A stretch of 64,000 nt of DNA from Cymbidium sinense (lineage: Eukaryota; Streptophyta; Magnoliopsida; Asparagales; Orchidaceae), in NCBI GenBank assembly GCA_021442155.1, contig CM038216.1, positions 160,379,983 through 160,443,982 on the forward strand, read 5' to 3'. This document shows, piece after piece, positions 27,620-37,621 of this stretch (its first letter is position 1; every line of letters starts with the position of its first letter). The notes below the pieces were generated by a model. It ran no database searches. It saw only the letters and a program-made list of their open reading frames with translations, and was not told the origin of the DNA. The translations under genes were made by a program, and so were the position numbers.

Positions 27620-28560
27620 GATTCAACAAGTTCGGACAATCACCTCTTATGTGTCCGCTTTTTACAATGATAGCAAATGATCCCTTCTCGTAGAAATTTC
27701 TTAGTTTGAAATTTATAATTTTAGATTTTTATACCTTTGATTCTTCTTCCTTAGCAAGTTCCCAAGCCTTTTGGAAAGCATGACCACCTCATCACAATCA
27801 CCATCCGAGCTTGAGGTGTTATGCTCATCACTATCATCAACTTGTAGTGCAATGGCTTTTCCTTTCTCCTTCTCCTTTTTCAAGTTATCCATCTTATCCC
27901 TTTGAGCAATAACTGTTCATGTGCTATCAAAGAACCCAAAAGTGATCAAGTGGATAAGTAGATAAATCTTTAGCTTCATAGTAGTTACTTTAGCTTCCCA
28001 TTCTTTTGGAAGACATCTAAGAATCTTATAAACTAAGTCTTGATTCTATATGTTTTCCAAGAGAATGTAATGTGTTAATTATTTTCATAAATCTAGTATA
28101 CATATCGAAATAGATTGAAGGAGACATATGAAATAACTCATAATCATGAACAAGTCTATTTATGTGAGCATCTCTAACTTCACTAGTTCCTTCATAAGTT
28201 ATAATAAGTTTATCCCATATTTCTTTTGTTGTACTTAACATAGAAATTTTCATGTAATCATCGGTAATAAAGCACAATGTAAAGTATTACAAGCCCTAGC
28301 ATTTAATTCATCAAGTTCTCTTTCACCATACCATTCCCTCAAAAGGTTTTTCTACTTTAATGCCATTTACTTCTACGTGGGTGTATGATATTGATGTGTC
28401 AACATATACCACATGCGCATCTTGACCTCTTAAGAATGTACTAATTCTATTTTTCCAATAATCAAAATGGTACACTATCTAAAAGTGGAGGTCTATGAGT
28501 GGATTGTCCCTCTGGTAATGAACCCTTTGTGAAACCTTGTGCCATAGTGAAAAGATTTAC
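27620..28560 (-). pseudogene. copia gag remnant
   Basis: The frame at 28026-28277 (minus) reads ...KEIWDKLIITYEGT...VRDAHINRLVHDYELF.., the helical UBN2-type capsid domain of copia Gag. The nucleocapsid zinc knuckle lies at 27634-27675: CYHCKK is readable, and GHIRGDCPN follows in another frame, so the CX2CX4HX4C box is broken by a 2-base loss. The start region next to the primer site is also frameshifted. Gag would form the cytoplasmic particle that packages the element RNA. Confidence 0.82.
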
Positions 28561-28580
28561 TCTTGGATGTTAAGCCAAAA

Positions 28581-28597
28581 GAGCCTAGCTCATACCA
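28581..28597 (-). other. Primer-binding site of the copia element
   Basis: Minus strand reads TGGTATGAGCTAGGCTC two bases after the 5' LTR end. It matches the usual initiator-Met tRNA site (TGGTATCAGAGC type) with a few changes. Confidence 0.78.
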
Positions 28598-28599
28598 AT

Positions 28600-30684
28600 T
28601 GAGACACTATAGCACCCAAGAGTATGGGTAATATTAAAATTTTCAAAACTTAAATTTTAATTTTAAATAGAAAATTAGATTTTGATTTTATAATGATAAG
28701 ATATAATTCTAAATGAAAAATAAAAATACAATAAAGTAAATAGAGACAAGAGGCACACGATTTTAATGGTTCAAAACCCCAAAACCTACAGTCCACGCCT
28801 AGCCACCCCCGGCTAGGAATCCACTAAATGAAAAATGGTTTACAAAAGTACTCTCCTATAACGGCAGTACAACCCCCAATAATATACTCTCCTACAAAGG
28901 CAGTACAACCCCAAAATAAATTTTACAACACAAAAAAAAATACAAAATAATAAATTTTGATAAAGTAAATCTCTCACAAATATACCAAGCAATCAAATTC
29001 AAAAGTGATCTCACAACTTATAAATGATCACTTTACAACTTAAAAAAATTTGGCAAAATGCTCACTTAATAAAAATAAATATCTTAAAGTGATCTTACTA
29101 GGATGTTTATGTTATTATAATTTGTAGAATAATACAAAATGATTTCAAAATAAATTCACAATATTCTTTTCATAATAAAATAAATTTCAGCAAGGAATTT
29201 ATTTTAACCAAAAGATTCTTTCAATTAATGCTAATGATCACAAAATAAAAAAATAAGTATATGATAGATCTAAGTTGGTTAGTAAGCTTTCAATTAAAAG
29301 AGAGATCTAGAAATATGAAAATAATTTCAGCACAATTTATTTTAAAATGCTTAAAATATACTTCTAAAATAGATCTAAGAATAAATGATCTTTCAAAATA
29401 AGACCAAAGAAGAAATATTTCAAGAAACCAAAAGAAATTTGTAGGAAGCTAAAAATTTCAGCAAGTTGAAATAGATCCTACAAATTATCACAAGAGTTTT
29501 CACCAAAAAAAATGATTGAGAAACTTTGATGTGAAAACCAATGTTCAAAGACTAATCCACCAAAAGTATAAATTAGAAAGAAGAAATAGATGGTGAAAAT
29601 AGCATGAACAACTAAGAAGTATTAAGATCAAGAAAACAAACTCAAGTAATTTAAAAGGCTTGTTCGTTGAAGATGTTGAAGCTTCCAAACCAAGGATTTT
29701 ATCTTGCAATATTTGGAGAACACTTGGAAGGAACATTTAAGAGATTTTCTCTTAGATTTGCTGGAGAGATTTTGAATTTTGAATGAGGGATGCTTTCATG
29801 AAGAGAATGAGGGCTATTTATAAGGTCATTTAAAAAATTATTTCAAAGAAATATATTATACAAACCTCATGTTATCATGTGATAATTTAATATTCAATAA
29901 AAATATAATTTATATTAAACAAATATTAAATTTAGCAGCAAAATTCGGCTATTCACATGGGAAAGTCAAAAGTAATCAAATGTAAAATTTAATATATTCA
30001 AAGAGTGTAGCATGCATCCATTATTAAAATCAGGTAATGTTTAAAAATCATAATAAATTCAATTTTAATGCAAAGTGGGTCATGTAACCACTTATTTTAA
30101 AGGAAAAATCCAAGGAATATGGAGATAAAATCAGATATGAATTCTTTGATTAAACAATGACTTTGGCTAAAATACAAAATTTTATATATTTTTGTTAATT
30201 TTACATGTGACATTTAAAATTATGATATAATTTATATATAATCATAAATATGTTAGTTATCATATAACCAGAAAATTAAATTAAAATACCTAATTATATT
30301 AAGTAAATAAAATAATTATACTTAATAGTTATGATCATTTATTACTTTGACAATTTTATTGCTATGTAGAAAAACATATAATTGAATGCTAATTAAATAA
30401 AGATTTATATAAATTAACCTCATTAAAATAGTATGTTAGGTTGTGAAAATTGATTCATGCCAAAGAACTCATATGAATAGTCATATAACTTAAAATCATG
30501 AGCTTCACATTATCCCTTTCATTCTTTTATTCTTGCAATTTCTTCTAACAATTTGTGAGATGTATTGGATATGTAATTAGCAATTGATATATCAAACACA
30601 TAAAAATATTCATTAGAACATCCAAGAATTTGTTTGTTATCATCAAAATTAATCAAATTGAATATGAGGCTAATTAAGCCAACA
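28600..30684 (-). repeat. 5' LTR of the copia element (2.1 kb)
   Basis: Runs from TGTTGGCTTAATTAGCC to GTGCTATAGTGTCTCA on the minus strand. It aligns with 21561-23676 along its whole length. Differences are mostly 1-15 base indels; for example the region near 28755-28800 has lost the cggcc block kept in the other LTR. Confidence 0.88.
29815..29822 (-). promoter_or_regulatory. TATA box in copia 5' LTR
   Basis: Minus strand reads CTTATAAATAGCCCTC. As this is the upstream LTR, this is the copy that would have driven the element's genomic RNA. Confidence 0.72.
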
Positions 30685-30790
30685 GACTCTACCAGAAGAT
30701 GTCCCTTGTGAAGCCCAATGGATGTCCCTGAAGAAGGAGAATATCCTGAAAATAAGACCCATATATCTAGACTTGTAGTTCTAGGCTGGG

Positions 30791-30805
30791 CTATATAAGG
30801 GCAGA
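30791..30805 (+). promoter_or_regulatory. LTR core promoter of copy C (TATA)
   Basis: ctatataagggcaga followed by gcctattttccttttct and gtgtacggtagtaccc. It is the best-preserved TATA among the giant LTRs. Removing the LINE, it lies about 1.45 kb before the LTR end, as in the other copies. Confidence 0.6.
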
Positions 30806-31594
30806 GTTCGGCTGCCTATTTTCCTTTTCTTTCGTGGTGTACGGTAGTACCCGACCACATTAGCTTATTTTATAAATTTAAATTGGTTTAATTTATTTTG
30901 GGTGCACAATAGAATAAACCAATTTTCTAAGTTTCATTCTGTGTTGTGCTTTCCTGTGAATTAATGCCTGGACAATTAGGCTCATAAGAAAAACTAAATT
31001 TTATACCCAATTTAAATCTAAATAACTGAGACAAAATTAATGAAATTTGAAATCTCACATAAACTAAAGCCTTAAGAAGAACATAAAATCAATTAGAAAC
31101 AATCACATTTTAAAACCATGAAATCATATTGCTTCGATCCTTAAATTAGGCAACTTCACCCATTGCACATAAGGGGAATGTGACTCGTGAGGATGAACAC
31201 CTTCTTGGGAAAACCTGTCTTCTATTATTGATTTAGCCCATAACCATTTCTAATTGCATGGCATTAGGCATAAAAATGCATACCCAAGAGTTTAAATAAA
31301 TCTTAAATCAAAACATTTAAAAATCTAAAAAGTGTGCATTAGTTAGATGCATTTTATACCCTGCGTGATCCTAGGGATTAGGGAGTGAGTATAGGTTCAT
31401 AGATTTATTTCTTAAAAATGCAATAGGCTAGCCATCTTGCATTCATGAGACTTAGCATCATGAATTTAAAATGCGCATAGGTGGTGTTAGCTGACAGCCC
31501 CTCCAAGTAGGTTATAAGTCTAGAAGAGTCAGGGATAGGTTAGTTCCCTCAAGTGAGATGAATGATAATTCTCAAAATACTAGGTCAAGCATCT

Positions 31595-31609
31595 AACATG
31601 TTGGAAAAT
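31595..31609 (+). repeat. LINE target-site duplication, left copy
   Basis: aacatgttggaaaat, repeated with small indels after the poly(A) tail at 36748-36767 (aacatgctttggaagaattt). Long, variable duplications are the mark of LINE target-primed insertion. Confidence 0.65.
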
Positions 31610-32031
31610 AAAAAAAGTCTTTCCTCGAATGCTAGGCATCTTCACTCCAAATCGTTCTTCCTCCCTTTCTACCTCCCAAAATCCAAATCTCCTACCTTTT
31701 CCTCCTTAAAGTTCTTCACAAGAATCTTTCCGGGTCGAGTTTCTTAAGAAGTCGGTGCTCTCACCCATAAATGACCTATATGGGAGATCACAATAGTTCA
31801 TTCCACCTCTTCTACCTTCACTCCACCAATTTTATGTTAAGGAGAGTCCAATATGAGCTCGGAGGAGTCATAGCTCTAATGAAAAGAGTAAGGAATTCTT
31901 AGCTACATACGGATCTCAATTTCAACATATATACATGCTATGGATGGACCGAATATCTATATTGGACACATTGGGAATTAACCATTTATGACTCATGCTA
32001 CATGAAAATAGCTGAAAATTAAAAGATTTAG

Positions 32032-32850
32032 ATGCATGATTTTTTCTTAATTAGAAGGAGATTTTCTTTATCCAAATTTTTGGAAGATTATCAAGCAGTG
32101 TGGAACGATGGCCCATGCTTCCTCAATGGAAGGCCTTTTATTTTTCAGAGGTGGACGTGGGATTTCCAGCCAACTAAGGATCAGGTGACCGAAATCCCAA
32201 TTTGGATCAAATTGCCCAATTTCCCGTTATGTTGTTGGAACGAAAAAGGATTTTCGAAAATTGGGAGTATGATAGGAGTGCCCCTAGCAGTAGATAATCT
32301 TACTGCATCTAAAGCGAGGATAACCTTTATGTGCAAATACGTTCGGTATTACTAGATTGATTCCAATTAATATGAGGAAGAAGTTTAATCGACCGATTTA
32401 CAGAAACCTACGATTCTAAGTGCAACACATTCTCACATGATGATAAAGCATGCTCGGTCTCGTGTCATAAGAGAAACTGCAAACCACAATCCTAATGAGG
32501 AATAATAGAGCTATAGACTTACCTCTCGTAAACAATTTGCATAAGGGGAGATTCTGGTGAGGAACAGATGGGAGAAGCGAGACCAACCCAAACATCAAGA
32601 TCTCAATCAATTTTATCGCCTAAGACCAACTAGAGCATACTGGAGATCAAGCACTTCTAGTAAATCCCAGTACTGAAGTTCTCTCGTTAGGGGAACCACA
32701 AAGACAGGGGGTTGTTATGAGATCTTTAGCAAACTCTCCAAAGCCTTCAGAACACTCTAAAGGAAAAGAAATAGAAAAACCTCCAAATGAATTAAACCTC
32801 AATTGATGGAGAAGGACTGAAAATAAATGCTAGTCACAATCAATCAAAAG
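32032..32850 (+). pseudogene. LINE ORF1 remnant (DUF4283)
   Basis: The frame 32032-32355 encodes 107 residues with FLEDYQAVWNDGPCFLNGRPF, then W..FQPTKDQVTEIPIWIKLPNFPL and W..KGFSKIGSMIGVPLAVD. This is the DUF4283 RNA-binding-like domain found at the head of plant LINE ORF1. The frame then stops; the rest (to about 32850) is decayed, and no zinc knuckle can be read. Its start is within an already truncated domain, so the true N-terminus is missing or in another frame. ORF1 protein would bind element RNA. Confidence 0.8.
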
Positions 32851-32883
32851 GAAACACAAAAGGGTAAGAAACCCCTCATCTTC

Positions 32884-35800
32884 AATGACCCTTCCCAACT
32901 TTGGAGTATGGAACATTGGGGCTAGAGGGCGATTGCTTACTGAGACTCATTAAGGATTTTAGCTTGGAGCTTCTTTATCTTCTTGAAACCAAGATTAATA
33001 CTGAAGACTCACTAAATCCATTCGGTATGCATAAGTTCTCTTTGTTCCCTCAATGTGTCAAATTTTGTGAATGCCACATCATCTGGATCAAATGGAGATC
33101 GGATAAAATCAACTTCAAACCGGTAATAACTAACCAATTGATACATTAATTACAAGGCACCATCTATTTTTTTAACATGTGTGTATGCTGAGAATGATGC
33201 ACAAGCTCGAATTTCTCTTTGGAATTCAATTCGAGATCTTGCAATTGGGCTGTTGGAACCTTGGGTGATAATGGGAGATTTTAATTGTTGTATTTCCATT
33301 AAGGAAAAGGCTGGAAATCCCCTATCCCTTACAAACTCTCAAGCTTTTTCTAATTGCATTAATGATTGCGAGTTGTTGGACCTTCCCCACACTGGTCTAT
33401 ACTATACATGGTCTAATCAACAGATTAAAAATCCCATTTTTTCTAAATTAGATAGAGTTTTCTGCAACGTGGTTTGGTTGGAGAAATTTCCGTCCTCTTT
33501 TTACAAAGTGTCCCCTCCTCTCTCATCCGATCATTCCCCACTTATTACTCATTTTCAACATTCATGCCCTAAAGCTCATCGATTTATGTTTTATGGACTT
33601 ATGAACGACTTCATGAAGATTACCAAAGATGCTTGGAAAGGTTTTGTCTGATCCCATATTTGTACTTGCTAACAAACTCTCCAATGTTAAGCAGGCGCTA
33701 AAAGGTTCTATGAGGAGTTCTTCTTCTTTGCAATCACTAATAGAAAAGGCTAAAGGAGATCAAAAGGATATTTTGGAAAGGCTAGAAGACAATCCAGATG
33801 ATTTAAATCTAATAGGTATGGCTAAGGAAACAAAAGATGCTTATATAAGCGTGCTACAAAAGGAGAATGCTTGGGTCAAGCAAAGAGCAAAGGCTCATTG
33901 GTTGACTTCATCAGAGGATGATCTTAAATTCTTATATTTTTCAATAAAAGAAAGAAGAAGTACCAATTGTATTAGGGAAGTACACTCTGACAAGGGAATT
34001 TTGAAGGAGCAGGATCTCATTGCTGAGAAAATATGCAGGTATTACTCAGTTTTGTTCAACAATAATTCCTCATTCTTTCATTGACGCCCAATTGGGAACA
34101 CTTTATCGGTTGATTACAAAGCTTTGGAGGCGATATAAGTAATATGGAAATTAAAGAGCTCTTAAAGCATCCATGAGAACAAAGCTCCTGGAATGGATTC
34201 AATTCCAAATTTTTCTCCACTACATGGGAGAACGGTGGTACCTTATTAAATGCGCTCATCATTTTTTAAAACATGAAGCTCCCAAAGAGAGTGAAACATT
34301 CCTTGATTACGTTAATTCCTAAGGTCAAGCACTCTAATCAAATGAATATCGTCCATCTCACTTTGCAATACCTTTACAAAGTGATAGCTAAAGTTCTAAC
34401 TAGACTTAAAGTGTTCTTCCTCATTTGATTCACCCCAATCGCATTTATAAAGGGAGGGATATCTCGGATAATATCATTATGGCACATGAAATATGTTATG
34501 AGATGTTCCAAAATCGTGCACAAGAAAGTTTCTTTGCTAAACTAGATCTCAGAAAGGCATTTGACTCTATAAATAGAGAGGCATTATTGCATAGACTGCA
34601 CTCAATTGGATTCCCTTCTAGATTTATTAATTGGATAAAGGCTTGCATAGCGATATATTCCTTTCTCAAGAATAACCGGAAATAAAGGGCTACTTTATCT
34701 CAAAAATGGACTAAGGCAAGGATGTCCACTTTCTCCTTTCCTATTTAGGCCATTGATACTTTTTCTTGTTTGATCAGAAGTTAATCTATTCAGATATGTG
34801 CCTCTTTTTTGGCTCTTGCCATATCTCTCACTTACTTTTGGATGATCTCTGTTGGAGCGAAATATTCATTCTAGGCTCATTGAAATTGCCTTGAAAGCTT
34901 AAGCAGATATCGGGTTGTCTGAATCGGATAAATCTCTCATTTGCTTCTCTAGAGGAACTTGGGGATGAGAATCTTTGTAGAATTCTCAATATCTCACAAA
35001 GCACTTTTCCCATTAAATACTTAGAATTCCCTTAACTTTGGAGACTCTAAGTTGATAAACTAAGTCTCATTGAAAGATCCAAATGGTATGGATGGAAATG
35101 TAAATTCTTATCATCATTTGGATTAAAAAACAACATCATTTCATGGTTGATCTATGATAATCCCAAAGGAGTATTAAAGCACATTTCCATTTTTTTTACC
35201 ACAATGGGTAGCAAATAAATTATCCACAATATCTTGGGAGAAAGCGCTAGACCAAAGGAAAAAGGAGGAATAGGAGTGCTTTCATCTTTCTCTCTTAATG
35301 ATTTATGCAAGATCAAAACATTGTGGAAAACTCTTACTCATGATTCACTATTTGCTAAATGGTGTAATAAAAAATATGGATCAATTTGGAAGCAATCGAT
35401 TTGGTATATATCACCCATGTGGAAGGATCTAAAACTATATGCTAGCGTTCGAAAACATATCCTATCACATAGGAATGGAAATAAATTTTCCTTATTATTT
35501 GATCCTTGGTGCAAAGGAATTGTATGAATCTTTAAGCTCATGATATTAACTTATATTCTAACAATGCCAAGCTAGTTTTCATGTTGGATATGGCATATAA
35601 AATTTGAAATAGAACACCCACTTGCTATTATCAAATCCACCCCTATAAGGAGAGGCTGATTACATGGGATTCAAATAGAGCCCCTTCATCTAGAGATTTT
35701 AAAGGTTCTTTTTGAGTATTTACCTTCTACCAATTGGTATAACTGCATTTGGTTCAAAGGTGGGGCTATTAACTTATATTTATATTATTGGATGGCTTAC

Positions 35801-36100
35801 CTTGGCGGGTTAAAAACAACCGATATTCTTGCAAAGAGAGGGCTGGGGGTAAATTCAGATTGCTGTTTTTGTTTTGGGGATATCGAATCACATGCTCACC
35901 TCTTCTTTGAATGCCCATTCTCAATGCATTTGATTAGGAGTATTTTGCCATATGGTAACTTCTTTTTAATGCAATCTACCTTGAAACAAGTCTTAAATAG
36001 TATGGAATCTCATGTGCATAAGATAGTTAGAAGAATACATTATCTTTCTTTGTGATTGTTTCTTGTTTTGAAAGAAACAAAAGAATTACTCATATTGCTT
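32884..36100 (+). pseudogene. LINE ORF2 remnant: AP endonuclease, reverse transcriptase, zf-RVT
   Basis: Endonuclease: LLETKI (near 32970-32995), VIMGDFNCC (33270), YYTWSNQQ..NPIFSKLDRVFCN (33400-33465) and SDHSPLI (33525-33545), all typical of the EEP fold; the N-terminal part is frameshifted. Linker: 33629-34084. Reverse transcriptase: FFAKLDLRKAFDSINREALL (34530-34590), GLRQGCPLSPFLF near 34708-34748, then a catalytic box HLLLDDLC (34830) where the usual A before DD is missing. C-terminal region: 35234-35527 (PKEKGGIGVLS...W). zf-RVT: 35792-36055 with GLKTTDILAKRGL..CCFC..ESHAHLFFECPFS. The frame is interrupted at least six times. It would nick DNA and copy the element RNA at the nick. Confidence 0.87.
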
Positions 36101-36735
36101 CTACAAACTGTTTAATCGATTATTAAGGAAAGGATTGCTTATAAAGTGATTAGATGGAAGGTGAAGGATTCTTGGCTTGAACATGTGTTACGAATCTTAT
36201 CTAATTGGAGGAAAATTGCTACTTAAGGTGATAAATTCCTTTTGGCAGGGTGCGTTGTTTTGTTTACTGGAATGTAGGCAAGCTCCACATTACGGGTGGA
36301 TATTCAAAATCTGGTTGTTATGGCAGTATCAAATATTAGACATTGTTCTTCCCCGATAATTAAGTGGGTTTTTTTGAAGGAAAAGGACTATGATGATCGA
36401 TTGCTCATTTTAAGGTTCTGTTTGGAAGGCCTTCACAAGGTTATGCAATCTGGATAATGCTTCTATTAAGTCAAGAAAGCTAGGGGAAACCGCAGGATCC
36501 TCTTTTGATTTCCTTATCGATAAGCAATCTTACACTCTTTAGTTGATAGTCCTTCGATCGTAGTTTTGTTGTCTTTGGTTTATTCATTTTTTGGGTTGGT
36601 GGAATAGTTTTTTCTTATCTTTATACTCATGATGTTTTGGTATAGGTGTTTTAGAGTCAAATGGTCCGATGTCAATTATGTAATTGTAACTTTATATTAC
36701 TTTGGAATTAAATTGCTTACGCCTCAAACTTTTCA

Positions 36736-36749
36736 AAAAAAAAAAAAAA
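36736..36749 (+). other. Poly(A) tail of the LINE
   Basis: Fourteen A residues follow cttttc and directly precede the right target duplication. This sets the 3' end and the plus-strand orientation. Confidence 0.85.
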
Positions 36750-37385
36750 CATGCTTTGGAAGAATTTTAGACTAGGTCCTGAAGCATCCTTTTTTGGAAT
36801 AAGTCTTCAAACTTAGACATTTCTGCAATCTTATGCTACTAGAATCTAAGTCCTAGATTTCTAAGAAAATTTTAACTCAAAATATAAATTAAATTCTAAA
36901 ATTTAAAGCCCAATTACAAGATAGTTAAAATGCCTAATAGGTATCATAGTATAAATAGGCATTTCCTACTTCATCCTGTTTGGCCTCTAAAATAACTCTT
37001 TCCAATTTGAACCATTCCCAATTGAAAATTTCAAAAATCAATCCTTTGAAAACCAACTTTGAAATCCTTAGAAATAATAACTGCTTTAATTAGTATTCTT
37101 AGGAAGAGACCCTTCTTAAGATGCAACTAACTATGGGGCTTGGCTCTATGGAACCATGAACCCAGTTTAAATTAAACCCTTTTCTACCTTCCATGTAGTT
37201 CAGGGGAAAAATCTCTGGTATATAAAAGACCCATTAGCCTTGAGAGTCTTTTATTAAATGATCGAATCCATTATAGGAAAACATGTTTATCTTTCAAAAT
37301 AATATGTTTAACCCTTGATGACGCATTTGATCATCCAAATAAGAAATTCTTAAAAGGCTATGTGGTGTCCCAAATTTTCTTCACA

Positions 37386-37390
37386 AGATA
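37386..37390 (+). repeat. Candidate target-site duplication, right copy (AGATA)
   Basis: Directly follows the CACA end of copy C and equals 5636-5640. Confidence 0.5.
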
Positions 37391-37621
37391 CATTTAATCT
37401 TATATAGATAATCATTTGATTAAGTTTTCTACTGGTCATCAGAGGATTCCTAGTTAAGAATCACTTTCAAAATAATTTCCTAGACATTCTATTAGTTAGA
37501 GGGTTTCTAGTCAAGAATCTACTGATTGAATCTATCCATCAAAACTCATAACATAAATAAAATAATTTTTTTAACATTTATGGCATATAATACCAATTTA
37601 CCATAAGTTTTAGGGCTCATT
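37391..37621 (+). other. Short remnant upstream of another LTR start
   Basis: No motif. Its last bases, tagggctcatt, are purine-rich and directly precede TGTTGACAT at 37622, as a polypurine tract would. It may be the 3' internal end of another Tat-like element. Confidence 0.35.

Larger units (their letters stand above)
21561..30684 (-). mobile_element. Ty1/copia element, SIRE/Tork-like motifs, defective, inserted in copy C
   Basis: Complete outline on the minus strand: 5' LTR 28600-30684, primer site, gag, protease, integrase, reverse transcriptase, RNase H, polypurine tract and 3' LTR 21561-23676. Domain order PR-IN-RT-RH is the copia order. Internal region is 4.9 kb. All genes are broken. 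The two LTRs are still very alike by eye, with differences mostly small indels, so the insertion looks fairly recent compared with its host LTR. No clear 5-bp target duplication: left flank tgtaca, right flank gactct; the uninterrupted homologue in copy D reads gttgaccctacta. Confidence 0.88.
31610..36749 (+). mobile_element. L1-type LINE, nearly full length, defective, inserted in copy C
   Basis: A 5.1 kb non-LTR element with a 5' untranslated leader (31610-32030), ORF1 remnant with a DUF4283 domain, ORF2 remnant with endonuclease, reverse transcriptase and zf-RVT domains, and a 14-base poly(A) tail at 36736-36749. It is flanked by imperfect copies of a 15-20 base target sequence. The surrounding LTR sequence continues across it when compared with copy B (around 10870). 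Domain set and order fit the plant L1 clade. Numerous stops and frameshifts make it inactive. Confidence 0.88.
5641..37385 (+). mobile_element. Tat/Ogre-like Ty3/gypsy retrotransposon with two nested insertions
   Basis: Two long, closely related blocks in the same orientation (5641-11484 and 17545-37385) flank a 6 kb internal region. Both begin TGTTGA(A/C)CTCATTTTT and end with GTGGTGTC followed by about 15 pyrimidine-rich bases and CACA. A primer-site-like sequence follows the left block and a purine-rich tract precedes the right block, so they are read as 5' and 3' LTRs. AGATA flanks the whole. The right LTR is split by a copia element and a LINE; without these the element would be about 17.5 kb. 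Lineage call: very long LTRs, the primer site type, and a tandem array in the 3' untranslated region all fit the Tat/Ogre lineage. No reverse transcriptase could be read, so the lineage is inference. Confidence 0.62.
17545..37385 (+). repeat. 3' LTR of the Tat-like element (copy C), split by two insertions
   Basis: Matches copy B in the same order: 17545-21560 corresponds to 5641-10000, 30685-31609 to 10000-10870 and 36750-37385 to 10870-11484. The gaps are a copia element and a LINE. Summed length is about 5.6 kb, shorter than copy B, because many small deletions (about 2-20 bases) have removed mostly G/C-containing words. The GC-rich patch of copy B (7800-7910) is almost wholly lost here (about 19500-19560). 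It ends gtggtgtcc...cttcaca. Confidence 0.7.
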
